A stretch of DNA of 18,113 bases from Hydrogenophaga sp. (GTDB lineage: Bacteria; Pseudomonadota; Gammaproteobacteria; Burkholderiales; Burkholderiaceae_C), in contig JAIFNE010000072.1 in NCBI GenBank assembly GCA_020047875.1, positions 1 through 18,113 on the forward strand, given 5' to 3'. Under the pieces are notes generated by a model that was not told the DNA's origin, did not search any database, and was given only the letters and a program-made list of their open reading frames with translations. Made by a program: the position numbers and the translations under genes. Positions 6,612 to 15,113 of this stretch are shown here, piece by piece (position 1 is the first letter of the stretch; every line of letters begins with the position of its first letter).

Positions 6612-7262
6612 ATGATCAACATTACCCAGCCGAATCCGGTGGTCTGGTCGCCGCCTGCCAATGGCGCTGCTGCGCCGGTGACCGCCGTGACCGCCATCCG
6701 GCCGCTGCAGGAAAGTGCCCGCAGCGGCCAGCAAGGTGCCGGGCGCGAGCGAGATATCCCTGGACTGCGCGCCGACCGTGGCGCGGTTGACCGGGATGCC
6801 GCGCGTGCGGGACGCGAGACTGGGCCTGATGATGTGCGCTCAGGCGCTGGGCGTGCCGCTGGCGAACGCGGTGAGCCGCGCGATGCGGTGGCCCGCCGCG
6901 AGGCCGAGCAGGCCGCGCGCCAGCAGGCCGCCGACCAGGCCACCGAGGAAACCCGGCGCGTGCAACGGCAAGAACTGTTGACCAACGTCTGGAAGGCCAG
7001 TGCGGCGGTGGTGGATCGCGTGCTGGGTCGCGAGGAGGGCGCCGCGGTGAATGCCGCTGCTGCCGGCGCATCTTCGGCCGCACCGGGCCGTCAGCCTGGC
7101 GAGCAGCTCACACTGCCGTGGCCGGTGATGCCGCAAGACGCCGGGCCGGGACAGAGCCGCCGGGACTTTCCTGCACCGCAGGATGTGGTGGCCTATGACG
7201 TGCGCGGTAACAGCAATCTCGCGCCGCTGGAAACCGGCGTGTTGATCAGCCGACGCGTCTGA
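6612..7262 (+). CDS. Unrecognised hydrophilic protein, possibly in the motility regulon
   Basis: A 216-residue protein I cannot assign to a named family, although similar short proteins seem to recur in Comamonadaceae. The N-terminus MINITQPNPVVWSPP is followed by an Ala/Pro-rich stretch. Residues 45-120 are rich in Arg, Glu, Asp, Ala and Gly and look disordered to helical. A likely amphipathic helix with VWKASAAVVDRVLGRE spans about 93-141. A low-complexity Ala/Gly linker follows, then a conserved-looking C-terminus DVVAYDVRGNSNLAPLETGVLISRRV-type segment. There is no signal peptide, membrane segment or cysteine. ATG 6612 is chosen because AGGGG lies five to ten bases upstream; an in-frame GTG at 6588 lacks this. 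A sigma-28-like promoter is 55 bases upstream. The gene converges with the hybrid kinase gene. Confidence 0.75.
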   Translation: MINITQPNPVVWSPPANGAAAPVTAVTAIRPLQESARSGQQGAGRERDIPGLRADRGAVDRDAARAGRETGPDDVRSGAGRAAGERGEPRDAVARREAEQAARQQAADQATEETRRVQRQELLTNVWKASAAVVDRVLGREEGAAVNAAAAGASSAAPGRQPGEQLTLPWPVMPQDAGPGQSRRDFPAPQDVVAYDVRGNSNLAPLETGVLISRRV

Positions 7263-7275
7263 ACCCGAGGATTTG

Positions 7276-7299
7276 CCGCAGCGAAGGCCATTGCTGCGG
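7276..7299. repeat. Stem-loop after the unrecognised gene
   Basis: CCGCAGC (7276-7282) and GCTGCGG (7293-7299) form a perfect 7-bp stem with a ten-base loop, 14 bases after the stop codon at 7262. There is no T tract, so it is at best a weak terminator or an RNA 3'-end stabiliser. Confidence 0.35.
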
Positions 7300-7342
7300 G
7301 TGTCACCAAGCCACGCCATTCCTCACCGCTTGCCCGAGGTTC

Positions 7343-7361
7343 GCCAAGCAGACTGCTTGGC
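7343..7361. repeat. Perfect 9-1-9 palindrome between convergent genes
   Basis: GCCAAGCAG-A-CTGCTTGGC is a perfect inverted repeat with a single central base, in the 217-bp gap between two convergent genes (stops at 7262 and 7480). No T tract follows on either strand, and no promoter-like sequence is obvious beside it. It may be a bidirectional termination or processing element, or a protein-binding site. Nothing else in this gap looks coding. Confidence 0.5.
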
Positions 7362-7479
7362 CGTACTCTGCCTGAATCGCTCAATGGCCGGGTAACAACC
7401 TTTCCGATCTCAATCAGCGTCTCAACCGTGTCGCACGGAGCCCCGCAGACGCAAGTCTGTGCAACCCATTGGCTGACGA

Positions 7480-9759
7480 TCAGCTCGTCGGCGGTTCCGT
7501 GGTTTCGCACAGGGCTTGCTGGGTGGCCTCCATGTCGCGAACCAGTTGGACGCCGAGTGCGTCTGGCAGGCGTGGCCCCTCGCTGTCCGTACTGAGGGTT
7601 TCGATGCGTGCCGATGTCGCGGCCAGCGCCCGGAATCCCAGCAGCATGGCCGTGCCTTTGAGCGTGTGTGCCTTGTAGTGAATTTCCGCGCGGTCGCCGC
7701 TGGCGAGTGCCGCCAGCAGCTGCGGCACCGTGCCCTCGGGGGGGGCAAACAGGGTGTCGAGCATTTCATGCATCGAGGCGTCGGGCATCATGTCGCAAAC
7801 CTCGCTGTATGAGGCGTCGTCGATCACCTCCTCGCGCGGTCGCAGCAGCGCGACAGACGCGGCGGGCGCAGCGGGCGATGGCGCGATCGCCGCAGCATGA
7901 GCCCGTGAATCCCCTGTGTGGCCCAACTCCAGCAGGCCACATTGACGCAGCGCGCGCCGCAGATCTTCGCCCTGGATCGGCTTGCTCGCGAAGGCGGTCA
8001 CCCCCACCTCCTGCGCGCGCTTTCGGGTGTCGTTCACCACATCGGCGGTGACCATGATCACCGGGACCTGCCCTGCACTGCCCGGCAACTGGCGAATCGC
8101 TTCGGCCGTGGCCAGTCCATCAAGCACTGGCATGTGGTAATCGAGCAGCACCACGTCAAATGGCTGTGCCGCCAGCAGCTGAAGCGCTTCCTGCCCGTTC
8201 TCGCAGAACACTGCCTCGTGTCCCATCTTCTCCAGCAGGATGCTCATGTACTTGAGGTTGATCGGGTGGTCTTCCGCCACCAGCACCCGCAGGCTGCGGC
8301 TGTGGCCCAGGCCCATGGTGTTGCTGTGCAGCGCCTGCGGCGCGGTGGTCTCGGCCAAGTCCAGGGTCACAGTGAACACCGAGCCAGCCCCCAGCTCGCT
8401 CTGCACCTCAATGTCGCCGCCCATCATGCGGGCGAGGTTGCGCGAGATCTCCAGCCCCAGCCCCGCGCCGCCAATGCGCCGGCGCAGCGAGTTGTCGGCT
8501 TGGTAGAACCGGGTGAAGAGGTGGCTCACCGTTTCTTGGTCCATGCCCACACCCGTGTCGCTCACCGTCATCAGCACCGAAGGCTGCCCCGGCGCTCCGC
8601 GGGAAATGCGGGCACTTACCGAGCCTTGGGGTGTGAACTTGATGGCGTTGTTGATCAGGTTATAGAGAATCTGGCGCACCCGGGTGGCGTCGGCCAGCAC
8701 CCACTCGGGCAGGTCGTTGTCTGCCTCGATCCGCAGCGCCAGTCCTTTGTCGCGCGCCGTCACCTGCATCAGATCGTCCACCTCTTGCACGACGTTGTGC
8801 AGCGGCACCGGCGTGACGGACAACTTGAGCGTGCCCGACTCCATGGTGGAGACGTCCAGGATGTCGTTGAGCACCCCAAGCAGGTGCATTGCCGAGTCGC
8901 GCGCGGTTTGCAGGTAATCGCGCTGGCGTCCGCTCAGGTTGGGCTCGTCGAGCAGTGCGAGCATGCCCATCAGCCCCTGGAATGGGGTGCGGATTTCGTG
9001 GCTCATGTTGGCCAGGAAAACGGTCTTGCCGTGGTTGGCCGCCTCGGCCTGGTCTCGCGCAATGGCGAGCTCTTTGCTTAGCGCCTTCAGTTCCACATAG
9101 CGCTGCGCCTGGCGCCGGATGTGCAACACCAGCAGGCCGACGAACAGCAGCATCACCGCCACCTGCACCCCAGCCAGCGAGATCAGTAGCACGCCCTGTT
9201 TCTGCAGCTGGGCATTGCGCTCGTCGAGGAATCGCGCGTTGGCGCGGTTGGCATCGCGGGTGAGATCGGCCAGACCGGGCAGCATGGCGAGCACACGCTC
9301 GTCGAGCGCGCGAAGTTGCTCCGGCGAAGCCAGCAACTTCTCGGGCTCGGCAAACAGCGGGTCGGCGAACTCGCTGAGGCGATGAATCGCCTCGGTGGCT
9401 TGCGCCAAGGTGCCCGAGGTCTCCAGCAGGTCGCTGCGCGGGATATCGGTGAGCAGCTTGACGCGGCTCAGGAACACCTCATAGCGGGCTTGCAGCTCGT
9501 AGGGATCGACCGTGCTCGGGTCGCGCAGCGCCTGGGCGGTGACCTGTTCGAGCCGGGAGAGTTCTCGTTCCAGCTGATAGGCCTGCCACATGAGGGAGTC
9601 AACCTGGTTGGTCGACACGTCGCTCAGCAGCTTCGCTTGCTGCCACTGGATCCAGCCCAGCGGCGCCAGCGTCACCACCAGAAGCGTACCGATCACCACC
9701 AACCAGTGGCGCCACTCCCAGCGCGACAGGTTGGTCGACAGTGATGGCCTTCTTGCCAT
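7480..9759 (-). CDS. Membrane hybrid sensor histidine kinase with receiver and HPt domains
   Basis: A 759-residue hybrid kinase with a full internal phosphorelay. Membrane segments lie near 18-37 and 189-213 and flank a mainly helical periplasmic domain (about 40-188). A coiled-coil linker precedes the HisKA domain, NMSHEIRTPFQG, with phospho-acceptor His254. The ATPase domain has an N-box around LINNAIKFTP (368-377), DTGVGM (401-406) and GGAGLGLEISRNL (430-442). A receiver follows (about 489-605) with Asp540 and Lys593. The Ala/Pro linker leads to an HPt domain with AHTLKGTAMLLGF, His698. The output receiver is not fused, so phosphate must pass to another protein. It is the last gene of the chemotaxis operon. 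Its ATG overlaps the stop of the molybdopterin-fold gene by one base (TAATG), which implies translational coupling and a joint sensing role. Confidence 0.93.
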   Translation of the reverse strand: MARRPSLSTNLSRWEWRHWLVVIGTLLVVTLAPLGWIQWQQAKLLSDVSTNQVDSLMWQAYQLERELSRLEQVTAQALRDPSTVDPYELQARYEVFLSRVKLLTDIPRSDLLETSGTLAQATEAIHRLSEFADPLFAEPEKLLASPEQLRALDERVLAMLPGLADLTRDANRANARFLDERNAQLQKQGVLLISLAGVQVAVMLLFVGLLVLHIRRQAQRYVELKALSKELAIARDQAEAANHGKTVFLANMSHEIRTPFQGLMGMLALLDEPNLSGRQRDYLQTARDSAMHLLGVLNDILDVSTMESGTLKLSVTPVPLHNVVQEVDDLMQVTARDKGLALRIEADNDLPEWVLADATRVRQILYNLINNAIKFTPQGSVSARISRGAPGQPSVLMTVSDTGVGMDQETVSHLFTRFYQADNSLRRRIGGAGLGLEISRNLARMMGGDIEVQSELGAGSVFTVTLDLAETTAPQALHSNTMGLGHSRSLRVLVAEDHPINLKYMSILLEKMGHEAVFCENGQEALQLLAAQPFDVVLLDYHMPVLDGLATAEAIRQLPGSAGQVPVIMVTADVVNDTRKRAQEVGVTAFASKPIQGEDLRRALRQCGLLELGHTGDSRAHAAAIAPSPAAPAASVALLRPREEVIDDASYSEVCDMMPDASMHEMLDTLFAPPEGTVPQLLAALASGDRAEIHYKAHTLKGTAMLLGFRALAATSARIETLSTDSEGPRLPDALGVQLVRDMEATQQALCETTEPPTS

Positions 9760-10265
9760 TACTGGATATCCAATGCCTTGAGTTGCCAGATGGAGCGCTC
9801 GTAATAGACCGAGCTTCGCAGGGTGGCGCTGTCATCGAACGGATACACCACAAACAACGGGCCCTTCTCTCGCACCGGCATCGGCTTGCCATCCAGCAGG
9901 CGCGCCACGATCACCTTGTGCGCCGTGGTGTCCGCCACCGGGATCTTGATGGCGTAGTCGTTGATCGCCACCGCGCTCACCGTGGTGCCGCTGGCCTTGA
10001 CCGCGGCCAGCACATCGGCCAGCAGCGGGCCGGTGAACTTCACAGGCCGGTCGTACCAGGGAGTTCGGGTGGTGAAGCTGTGTTGTGGGAGTGCTTCGAG
10101 CATCTTCATGTCGAACCGGGCCGTTTCGCCCGCGTTCTTCACGCCGATCTTTCCGGATACGGTGAGCACCACCCGCTCCTTTGGCGCTTCCAGTGCGTGG
10201 GCTGGTACGGTCATGGCGAAGGCGCTGATGAACAGCAGCTTGTGAAGCGTGCGACGGCGGATCAT
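9759..10265 (-). CDS. Periplasmic molybdopterin-binding-fold protein lacking the metal-ligand cysteine
   Basis: A 168-residue secreted protein. Residues 1-24 form a Sec signal peptide (RRR start, hydrophobic core, AHA cleavage site before LEAP). The mature part, from LTVSGKIG through FTGPLLADVLAAV, INDYAIKIPVAD, LDGKPMP and GPLFVVYPFD, has the pattern of the sulfite-oxidase-type molybdopterin-binding domain. Active enzymes of that family coordinate molybdenum through a Cys. This protein contains no cysteine at all, so it is probably not a conventional molybdoenzyme. The start is set at the ATG at 10265, which gives the signal peptide; upstream in-frame codons overlap cheB in an unlikely reading. 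It lies 38 bp after cheB and overlaps the hybrid kinase start by one base. A ligand-binding or sensory role for the kinase is an inference. Confidence 0.82.
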   Translation of the reverse strand: MIRRRTLHKLLFISAFAMTVPAHALEAPKERVVLTVSGKIGVKNAGETARFDMKMLEALPQHSFTTRTPWYDRPVKFTGPLLADVLAAVKASGTTVSAVAINDYAIKIPVADTTAHKVIVARLLDGKPMPVREKGPLFVVYPFDDSATLRSSVYYERSIWQLKALDIQ

Positions 10266-10303
10266 GGTGGTGACTCGATAGAGGACGCAAACGAGGTGAT
10301 GGG

Positions 10304-11386
10304 TCAGATGCGGTGGCGCACACCGGCGGGTGCGCTGGCCAGCCGCGCGAGCAGCGCTGGCGCGATCTGGGTCAGGGGCAAGATCTCGTGGGCGGCGCCG
10401 GCCTGAATGGCCATGCGCGGCATGCCAAACACCACGCAGCTGGCCTCGTCCTGCACGAAGTTGTGGCTGCCGGCGTCTTTCATCTCGCGCATGGCTTGTG
10501 CGCCGTCGGCGCCCATGCCGGTCAGCATCACGCCGATCGCGTTGGGGCCGATCACCCGGGCGGCCGAGCGAAACAGCACCTCCACCGAGGGCTTGTGCCG
10601 GTTCACCGGTTCGGTGTCCTCGACCACCGCCACATAGTTGGAGCCGCTGCGGTCGATGCGCAGATGGTGGCCGCCGGGCGCGATGTAGGCGTGGCCGGGC
10701 AGAATGCGCTCGCCGTGCCGCGCCTCGGCCACGCTGATGCGGCACAGCGTGTTGAGCCGGGCTGCAAAACTGGTGGTGAAGCCCGGTGGCATGTGCTGGG
10801 TGATGACGATGGCGGGCGCGTCTGCCGGCATGGGCACCAGCACCTCGCGAATGGCCTCGGTGCCGCCGGTGGACGCACCGATGCAGATCACCTTTTCGGT
10901 CGAGATGCGCGGCAGCGGAGCGGGCGCCACGGCGCTGGTGGTGGGTGCGGCCGGGGTGGCCTGCGCGCTCCCATGGCGACCCACCCGGGCGCAGGCCGCC
11001 ACACGAATCTTGTCGACAATGTCTCCCGCCAGCTCATTGAGCCCGCTGCTGACACCAATGCGCGGCTTGGCCACAAAGTCCACCGCGCCAAGCTCGAGCG
11101 CGCGCAGGGTGACCTCGGCGCCTTGCTCGGTGAGGGTGGAGACCATCACCACCGGCATCGGCCGCAAGCGCATCAGGCGCGAGAGGAATTCGAGCCCGTC
11201 CATGCGCGGCATTTCCACGTCGAGCGTGATCACGTCTGGATTCAGTTCGCGGATCATTTCGCGCGCCACCAGTGGGTCGGCCGCGGCGCCCACACAAGTC
11301 ATGTCGGTCTGCCGGTTGATGATCTCGGTGAGCAGACTGCGCACCAGCGCCGAATCGTCCACCACCACCACCCTCGTCTTCGCCAT
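10304..11386 (-). CDS. cheB: CheB, receptor methylesterase/glutamine deamidase response regulator
   Basis: A 360-residue CheB. The receiver (about 4-125) has Asp10/Asp11, phospho-acceptor Asp56 (VITLDVEMPRMDG) and Lys107. After an Ala/Pro linker comes the methylesterase domain with CIGASTGGTEA (Ser172), QHMPPGFT (His198) and GMGADGA (Asp294), the usual catalytic triad. CheB removes methyl groups from chemoreceptor glutamates when phosphorylated by CheA and so resets sensitivity. The ATG has GGAGA six bases upstream. It is placed 33 bp after cheD in the chemotaxis operon, in the expected cheR-cheD-cheB order. Confidence 0.97.
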   Translation of the reverse strand: MAKTRVVVVDDSALVRSLLTEIINRQTDMTCVGAAADPLVAREMIRELNPDVITLDVEMPRMDGLEFLSRLMRLRPMPVVMVSTLTEQGAEVTLRALELGAVDFVAKPRIGVSSGLNELAGDIVDKIRVAACARVGRHGSAQATPAAPTTSAVAPAPLPRISTEKVICIGASTGGTEAIREVLVPMPADAPAIVITQHMPPGFTTSFAARLNTLCRISVAEARHGERILPGHAYIAPGGHHLRIDRSGSNYVAVVEDTEPVNRHKPSVEVLFRSAARVIGPNAIGVMLTGMGADGAQAMREMKDAGSHNFVQDEASCVVFGMPRMAIQAGAAHEILPLTQIAPALLARLASAPAGVRHRI

Positions 11387-11419
11387 GGTTTTCTCCGCTG
11401 TGTCTTGTTGTGGAAACGC

Positions 11420-12115
11420 TCAGAACAGGTCGACCGAGCCGCCTGCTGTGGTCTTGACCACCGCCGCAGCGCTGCCCTTGCGCTCCTGCGTCTCCAGCGT
11501 CTCGGGATGCGAGTGCGCCAGCCGCTTCACCATGGCTTTTCCGGTGGCCGGGAAGTAGCAGACCTTGCGCGGATGGATGTCCAGCACGTCCTTGGAGATG
11601 ATGGCGATACGCTCGGTCTGCAGGTAGTCGAGCACGAATTCCGTGTTGCGTTCACCCACGTTCATGGTGGTGAAGCTGTGCATCACCTGCCCGCCGCCAA
11701 ACACCTTGGCCTGCATGGTTTCGCGCCGGGCGCCGAGCTTGATCATCTCGTTGATCAGCAACTCCATGGCATAGGAGCCGTAGCGACCCGAGGTGTCGCC
11801 ACCGCCCTCGGGCAGCATGAAATGGTTCATGCCACCCACGCGCACCTTGGGGTCCCAGATGCAGGCGGCAATGCACGATCCGAGCACGGTCATGACCATC
11901 AGGTCTTCCTGGCTCACGTAGTACTCGCCGGGCAACACCTTGACGGTGTCCACACCGAAGTGGTGGTCGTGAAAGAAGAACGCGGCCTCGCCGGGTCGGG
12001 GGGTTCGCTTTTTCAGCGCATCGACCCGCGAGCCCACCGGGACGCCGAGGCGGCCCGCCGGTGCGGCCATGGGGTTGCCGCCGGAGCGCAGCGGCACGGC
12101 GTCAAACGCGCTCAT
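11420..12115 (-). CDS. cheD: CheD, chemoreceptor glutamine deamidase
   Basis: A 231-residue CheD. The core TVLGSCIAACIWD (76-88) supplies the nucleophilic Cys81 and GGMNHFMLP (94-102) supplies His98. FGGGQVMHSF and NTEFVLDYL follow as in other proteobacterial CheD proteins. The enzyme converts receptor glutamines to glutamates and in some species also binds CheC or related phosphatases. An N-terminal extension of about 40 residues precedes the domain. The ATG at 12115 lies inside the end of cheR (14-base overlap) with AAGGGA nearby, so it is probably translationally coupled. A second in-frame Met16 is a possible alternative start. Confidence 0.95.
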   Translation of the reverse strand: MSAFDAVPLRSGGNPMAAPAGRLGVPVGSRVDALKKRTPRPGEAAFFFHDHHFGVDTVKVLPGEYYVSQEDLMVMTVLGSCIAACIWDPKVRVGGMNHFMLPEGGGDTSGRYGSYAMELLINEMIKLGARRETMQAKVFGGGQVMHSFTTMNVGERNTEFVLDYLQTERIAIISKDVLDIHPRKVCYFPATGKAMVKRLAHSHPETLETQERKGSAAAVVKTTAGGSVDLF

Positions 12116-12974
12116 ACACGGTCTTTCCCTTGAGCACGAACAGGTGGCGCGCGTCGCTGAAGTTCTCCGCGTGGCCCACGAAGAGTTTGCCGCCCGGCTT
12201 CATCACGCGGTGAATCCGTTCCAGCACCTCGCGTTGGGTGGCGGCGTCAAAATAAATCATCACGTTGCGGCAGAAAACCACATCGAACGGCTCGCGAAAG
12301 GGCAACTCGCGGATCAGGTTCACCGGCTGAAAGCTCATGGATCGGCGCAATTCGGGCTTGACCCGCATCAGCCCGGCATTGCTGTCTTTGCCACGCATGA
12401 AGTAGCGCTGGATGCGCTCGGGGCTCAGGCCCTTGACGCCCTCGGTCTTGTAGACCCCGCGCTCGGCGGTGGCAAGCACCTGGGTGTCGATGTCGCTGTT
12501 GATCAACTCGAACGAGCCGGAGCTGCCCAGCGCCTCGGTGGCAGTCATCGCGATCGAATAGGGCTCCTCGCCGGTGGAGGCGGCCGAGCACCAGATGCGC
12601 CAGGCCTTGTGGCGCTCGGCGCGCAGGAGTTCATCGAGCACCACGAAGTGGTGTTGCTCGCGAAAGAACGCGGTGAGGTTGGTGGTGAGCGTGTTGATGA
12701 ACGCCTGCCACTCCGGGCCGTCGTGCTGCTCCAGCCAGTCGAGGTAGCTTTTGAAACTGCCGTGACCGGTGTCGCGCAGCCGGCGCGACACCCGGCTGTA
12801 GACCATGGCGTGTTTGCCGTCGTGCAGGCTGATGCCGGCCTTCTTGTAGATCAGCGCCTTGATGCGGGCGAAGTCGGCGTCGTGCCAGACAAACTCGCGG
12901 TTCTCGGCCAGCGGTGCCTCGTTGCCCGCCATCGGCCTGGGCGCTGTCGTGCGGGACGCTGAGGTGGTGTTCAT
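12102..12974 (-). CDS. cheR: CheR, chemoreceptor methyltransferase
   Basis: A 290-residue SAM-dependent glutamate methyltransferase. The N-terminal helical domain contains GISLHDGKHAMVYSRVSRRLR and TTNLTAFFRE. The catalytic domain contains WCSAASTGEEPYSIAM (SAM site), INSDIDTQVL and FDVVFCRNVMIYFD, and ends GHAENFSDARHLFVLKGKTVYERV-like as in enterobacterial CheR. The start is ATG 12974, two bases after the cheA stop (12977). A longer reading to 13568 runs antisense-like through cheA sequence and is rejected. CheR adds methyl groups to receptor glutamates, opposing CheB. The 3' end overlaps cheD by 14 bases. Confidence 0.97.
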   Translation of the reverse strand: MNTTSASRTTAPRPMAGNEAPLAENREFVWHDADFARIKALIYKKAGISLHDGKHAMVYSRVSRRLRDTGHGSFKSYLDWLEQHDGPEWQAFINTLTTNLTAFFREQHHFVVLDELLRAERHKAWRIWCSAASTGEEPYSIAMTATEALGSSGSFELINSDIDTQVLATAERGVYKTEGVKGLSPERIQRYFMRGKDSNAGLMRVKPELRRSMSFQPVNLIRELPFREPFDVVFCRNVMIYFDAATQREVLERIHRVMKPGGKLFVGHAENFSDARHLFVLKGKTVYERV

Positions 12975-12976
12975 GT

Positions 12977-15085
12977 TCAATGCCTTGACCGCCGAACCAG
13001 GCTGGAGGTGTCCAGGATGAGCGCCACTTTGCCGTCGCCCAGAATGGTGGCGCCCGAGACGTTCTGTACCTTGCGGTAGTTCGATTCCAGGTTCTTGATC
13101 ACCACCTGTTGCTGGCCGATCAGCTCGTCCACCATCAGCGCCACGCGCGAACCGTCGGCCTCCACCACCACCATGATCGGGCTGATGGTGTTGAACTCGA
13201 AGCGGGGCACCTGGAACACATGCTCCAGATCGATCACCGGCATGTACTCCTCGCGCACCTTCACCAACCGCGCCCCCTGCGCCACGGTGCTGATGTCGCT
13301 CTGCTTGATCTGGAACGACTCGATCACCGAAGCCAGCGGCAGGATGTACACCTCGTCGCTCACCCGCACCGTCATGCCGTCCATGATCGCCAGCGTGAGC
13401 GGCAGCCGCACCGAGACCCGCATGCCATAGCCCTCGGCGGAGTCGATTTCTACCGTGCCGCCCAGCGCAATGATGTTTTTCTTCACCACATCCATGCCGA
13501 CACCCCGGCCCGACACGTCGGTGACGGTCTCGGCGGTCGAGAAGCCGGGCGCCATGATGAGGTTCCACACCTCGGCATCGCTCATGCTGTCGGACGCGTC
13601 CATGCCTTTTTCGCGCGCCTTGCTCAGCAGCTTCGCGCGCGAGAGGCCTTTGCCGTCGTCGCGCACCTCGATCAGGATGCTGCCACCCTGGTGGCTGGCC
13701 GACAGCGTGATGGTTCCCTGTTCCGACTTGCCACGGGCGCGTCGCTCTTCGGGCATCTCAATGCCGTGGTCGGCGCTGTTGCGGATCAGGTGGGTCAGCG
13801 GGTCGGTGATTTTCTCGATCAGGCCTTTGTCGAGCTCGGTCGACTCGCCGTGCGTGATGAGCTCCACCTTCTTGCCCAGCTTGGCGGCAAGGTCGCGCAG
13901 CATGCGGGGGAAGCGGTTGAACACGACCGACATGGGGATCATGCGGATCGACATCACCGCTTCTTGCAGATCTCGGGTGTTGCGGTCCAGATCGGCCAGG
14001 CCGGCCAGCAGCGGCTGGTTGGCTGCACTGTCGAGCTCGCTGCTCTTTTGCGCCAGCATGGCCTGGGTGATCACCAGTTCGCCCACCAGGTTGATCAGTT
14101 GATCCACCTTGCTGACCGAAACGCGCAGCGTGCTCGATTCCATGGCGCTGCTTGCGTTGGCGCTGGCGCGGGCAGCGGCCTTGGGGGCATCTTCGTGTGG
14201 CGCTGGGCTCGCCACGGTGGGCGCCACGGGTGCCGCGGCAGCGGCGGCAGGCACACCCGGCGCGCCATCGAAAAACCCGAAATCGGCGCCCTGGGCCGGT
14301 GTTTTTTCCGCTTGGCTGGCTGGCGCGCTGGCGGCGGTATCGATGATGTGAATCTGTTCCTTGCTGACGTGGAAGGTGAACAGATCGAGCAGGTCGGTGT
14401 CGCTGGCCGTGGTCTGCACGCGGTACACCCGCTTGTCGCTCTGGTCGCAGGGCAGGGGCGTGATCTGGCCCAGGCCCGGAATGTCGCGGAACAACTCGGC
14501 AATGCCATCGGCCTGGGCCAGGTTGTCCAGTGGGCCGATGTGCAGCTCCAGCAGGCGCGTGCCGGGGGGCAGCGCGGGGGCTGGTGCTGCGGCTGGCGTG
14601 GCAATTGCATCCGTCGTCGAGGGCGATGCTGGCGCAACAGCGGCGCTGGCGGGCATCGGCCCGGTTCCGTTGGCCAGGTGGCTGATGCGCTGCACCAGAT
14701 CGGCCGTGGCCGGCGTGTCGACCTGCCGGCCCTGGTGGCGCGCGAGCAGCAGGCGCAGTGCGTCGGACGACTCCAGCAGCACGTCCACCATGGGCGCACT
14801 GGGCTGCAATTCGTGGCGGCGCAGCTTGTCCAGCAGAGACTCCATCTGGTGCGTCAGCTCGGCCACGTCGGCAAAGCCGAAAGTGGCTGCTCCCCCTTTG
14901 ATGGAATGGGCGCAGCGGAAGATGGCGTTGAGCTCTTCGTCGTCGGCATGTGCCAAGTCGAGCGCCAGCAGCATCTGCTCCATCTGGTCCAGATTTTCGC
15001 CCGCCTCTTCAAAGAAGATTTGGTAGAACTGGGTGAGGTCGAAATTGTCGCCAGCGCTCTGGCCGTCGGTGGTCATGTCAGCCAT
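12977..15085 (-). CDS. cheA: CheA, chemotaxis histidine kinase
   Basis: A 702-residue CheA with all expected modules. P1/HPt (about 15-130) carries FRCAHSIKGGAATFGF with phospho-acceptor His60. A P2-like CheY/CheB-docking domain spans about 176-250 (RLLELHIGPLDNLAQADG). A long Ala/Pro linker separates it from P3, the dimerisation helices (about 317-385, LRVSVSKVDQLINLVGELV). P4, the ATPase, has LTHLIRNSADHGIEMP (430-445), DDGKGL (476-481) and GFSTAETVTDVSGRGVGMD (514-532). P5 is the CheW-like domain (about 560-700). There is no fused receiver. The kinase passes phosphate to CheY and CheB. It follows cheY by 28 bp. No cheW or receptor gene is next to it, which is unusual for a chemotaxis operon. 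Confidence 0.98.
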   Translation of the reverse strand: MADMTTDGQSAGDNFDLTQFYQIFFEEAGENLDQMEQMLLALDLAHADDEELNAIFRCAHSIKGGAATFGFADVAELTHQMESLLDKLRRHELQPSAPMVDVLLESSDALRLLLARHQGRQVDTPATADLVQRISHLANGTGPMPASAAVAPASPSTTDAIATPAAAPAPALPPGTRLLELHIGPLDNLAQADGIAELFRDIPGLGQITPLPCDQSDKRVYRVQTTASDTDLLDLFTFHVSKEQIHIIDTAASAPASQAEKTPAQGADFGFFDGAPGVPAAAAAAPVAPTVASPAPHEDAPKAAARASANASSAMESSTLRVSVSKVDQLINLVGELVITQAMLAQKSSELDSAANQPLLAGLADLDRNTRDLQEAVMSIRMIPMSVVFNRFPRMLRDLAAKLGKKVELITHGESTELDKGLIEKITDPLTHLIRNSADHGIEMPEERRARGKSEQGTITLSASHQGGSILIEVRDDGKGLSRAKLLSKAREKGMDASDSMSDAEVWNLIMAPGFSTAETVTDVSGRGVGMDVVKKNIIALGGTVEIDSAEGYGMRVSVRLPLTLAIMDGMTVRVSDEVYILPLASVIESFQIKQSDISTVAQGARLVKVREEYMPVIDLEHVFQVPRFEFNTISPIMVVVEADGSRVALMVDELIGQQQVVIKNLESNYRKVQNVSGATILGDGKVALILDTSSLVRRSRH

Positions 15086-15113
15086 GGAAGTGTTCTCTCA
15101 GGTGGGCGCGGGT

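Noticed and set aside
7446..7459. CAGAC-GCAA-GTCTG hairpin downstream of the hybrid kinase gene
   Set aside because: The five-pair stem is short and no T tract follows on the minus strand, so a terminator call is not supported.
10266..10745. Upstream extension of the molybdopterin-fold protein frame into cheB
   Set aside because: It overlaps the catalytic domain of cheB in another frame. The ATG at 10265 gives a perfect signal peptide.
12975..13568. Upstream extension of the cheR frame by about 198 codons
   Set aside because: The extension lies within cheA and is low-complexity. CheR homology begins just after the ATG at 12974, two bases past the cheA stop.
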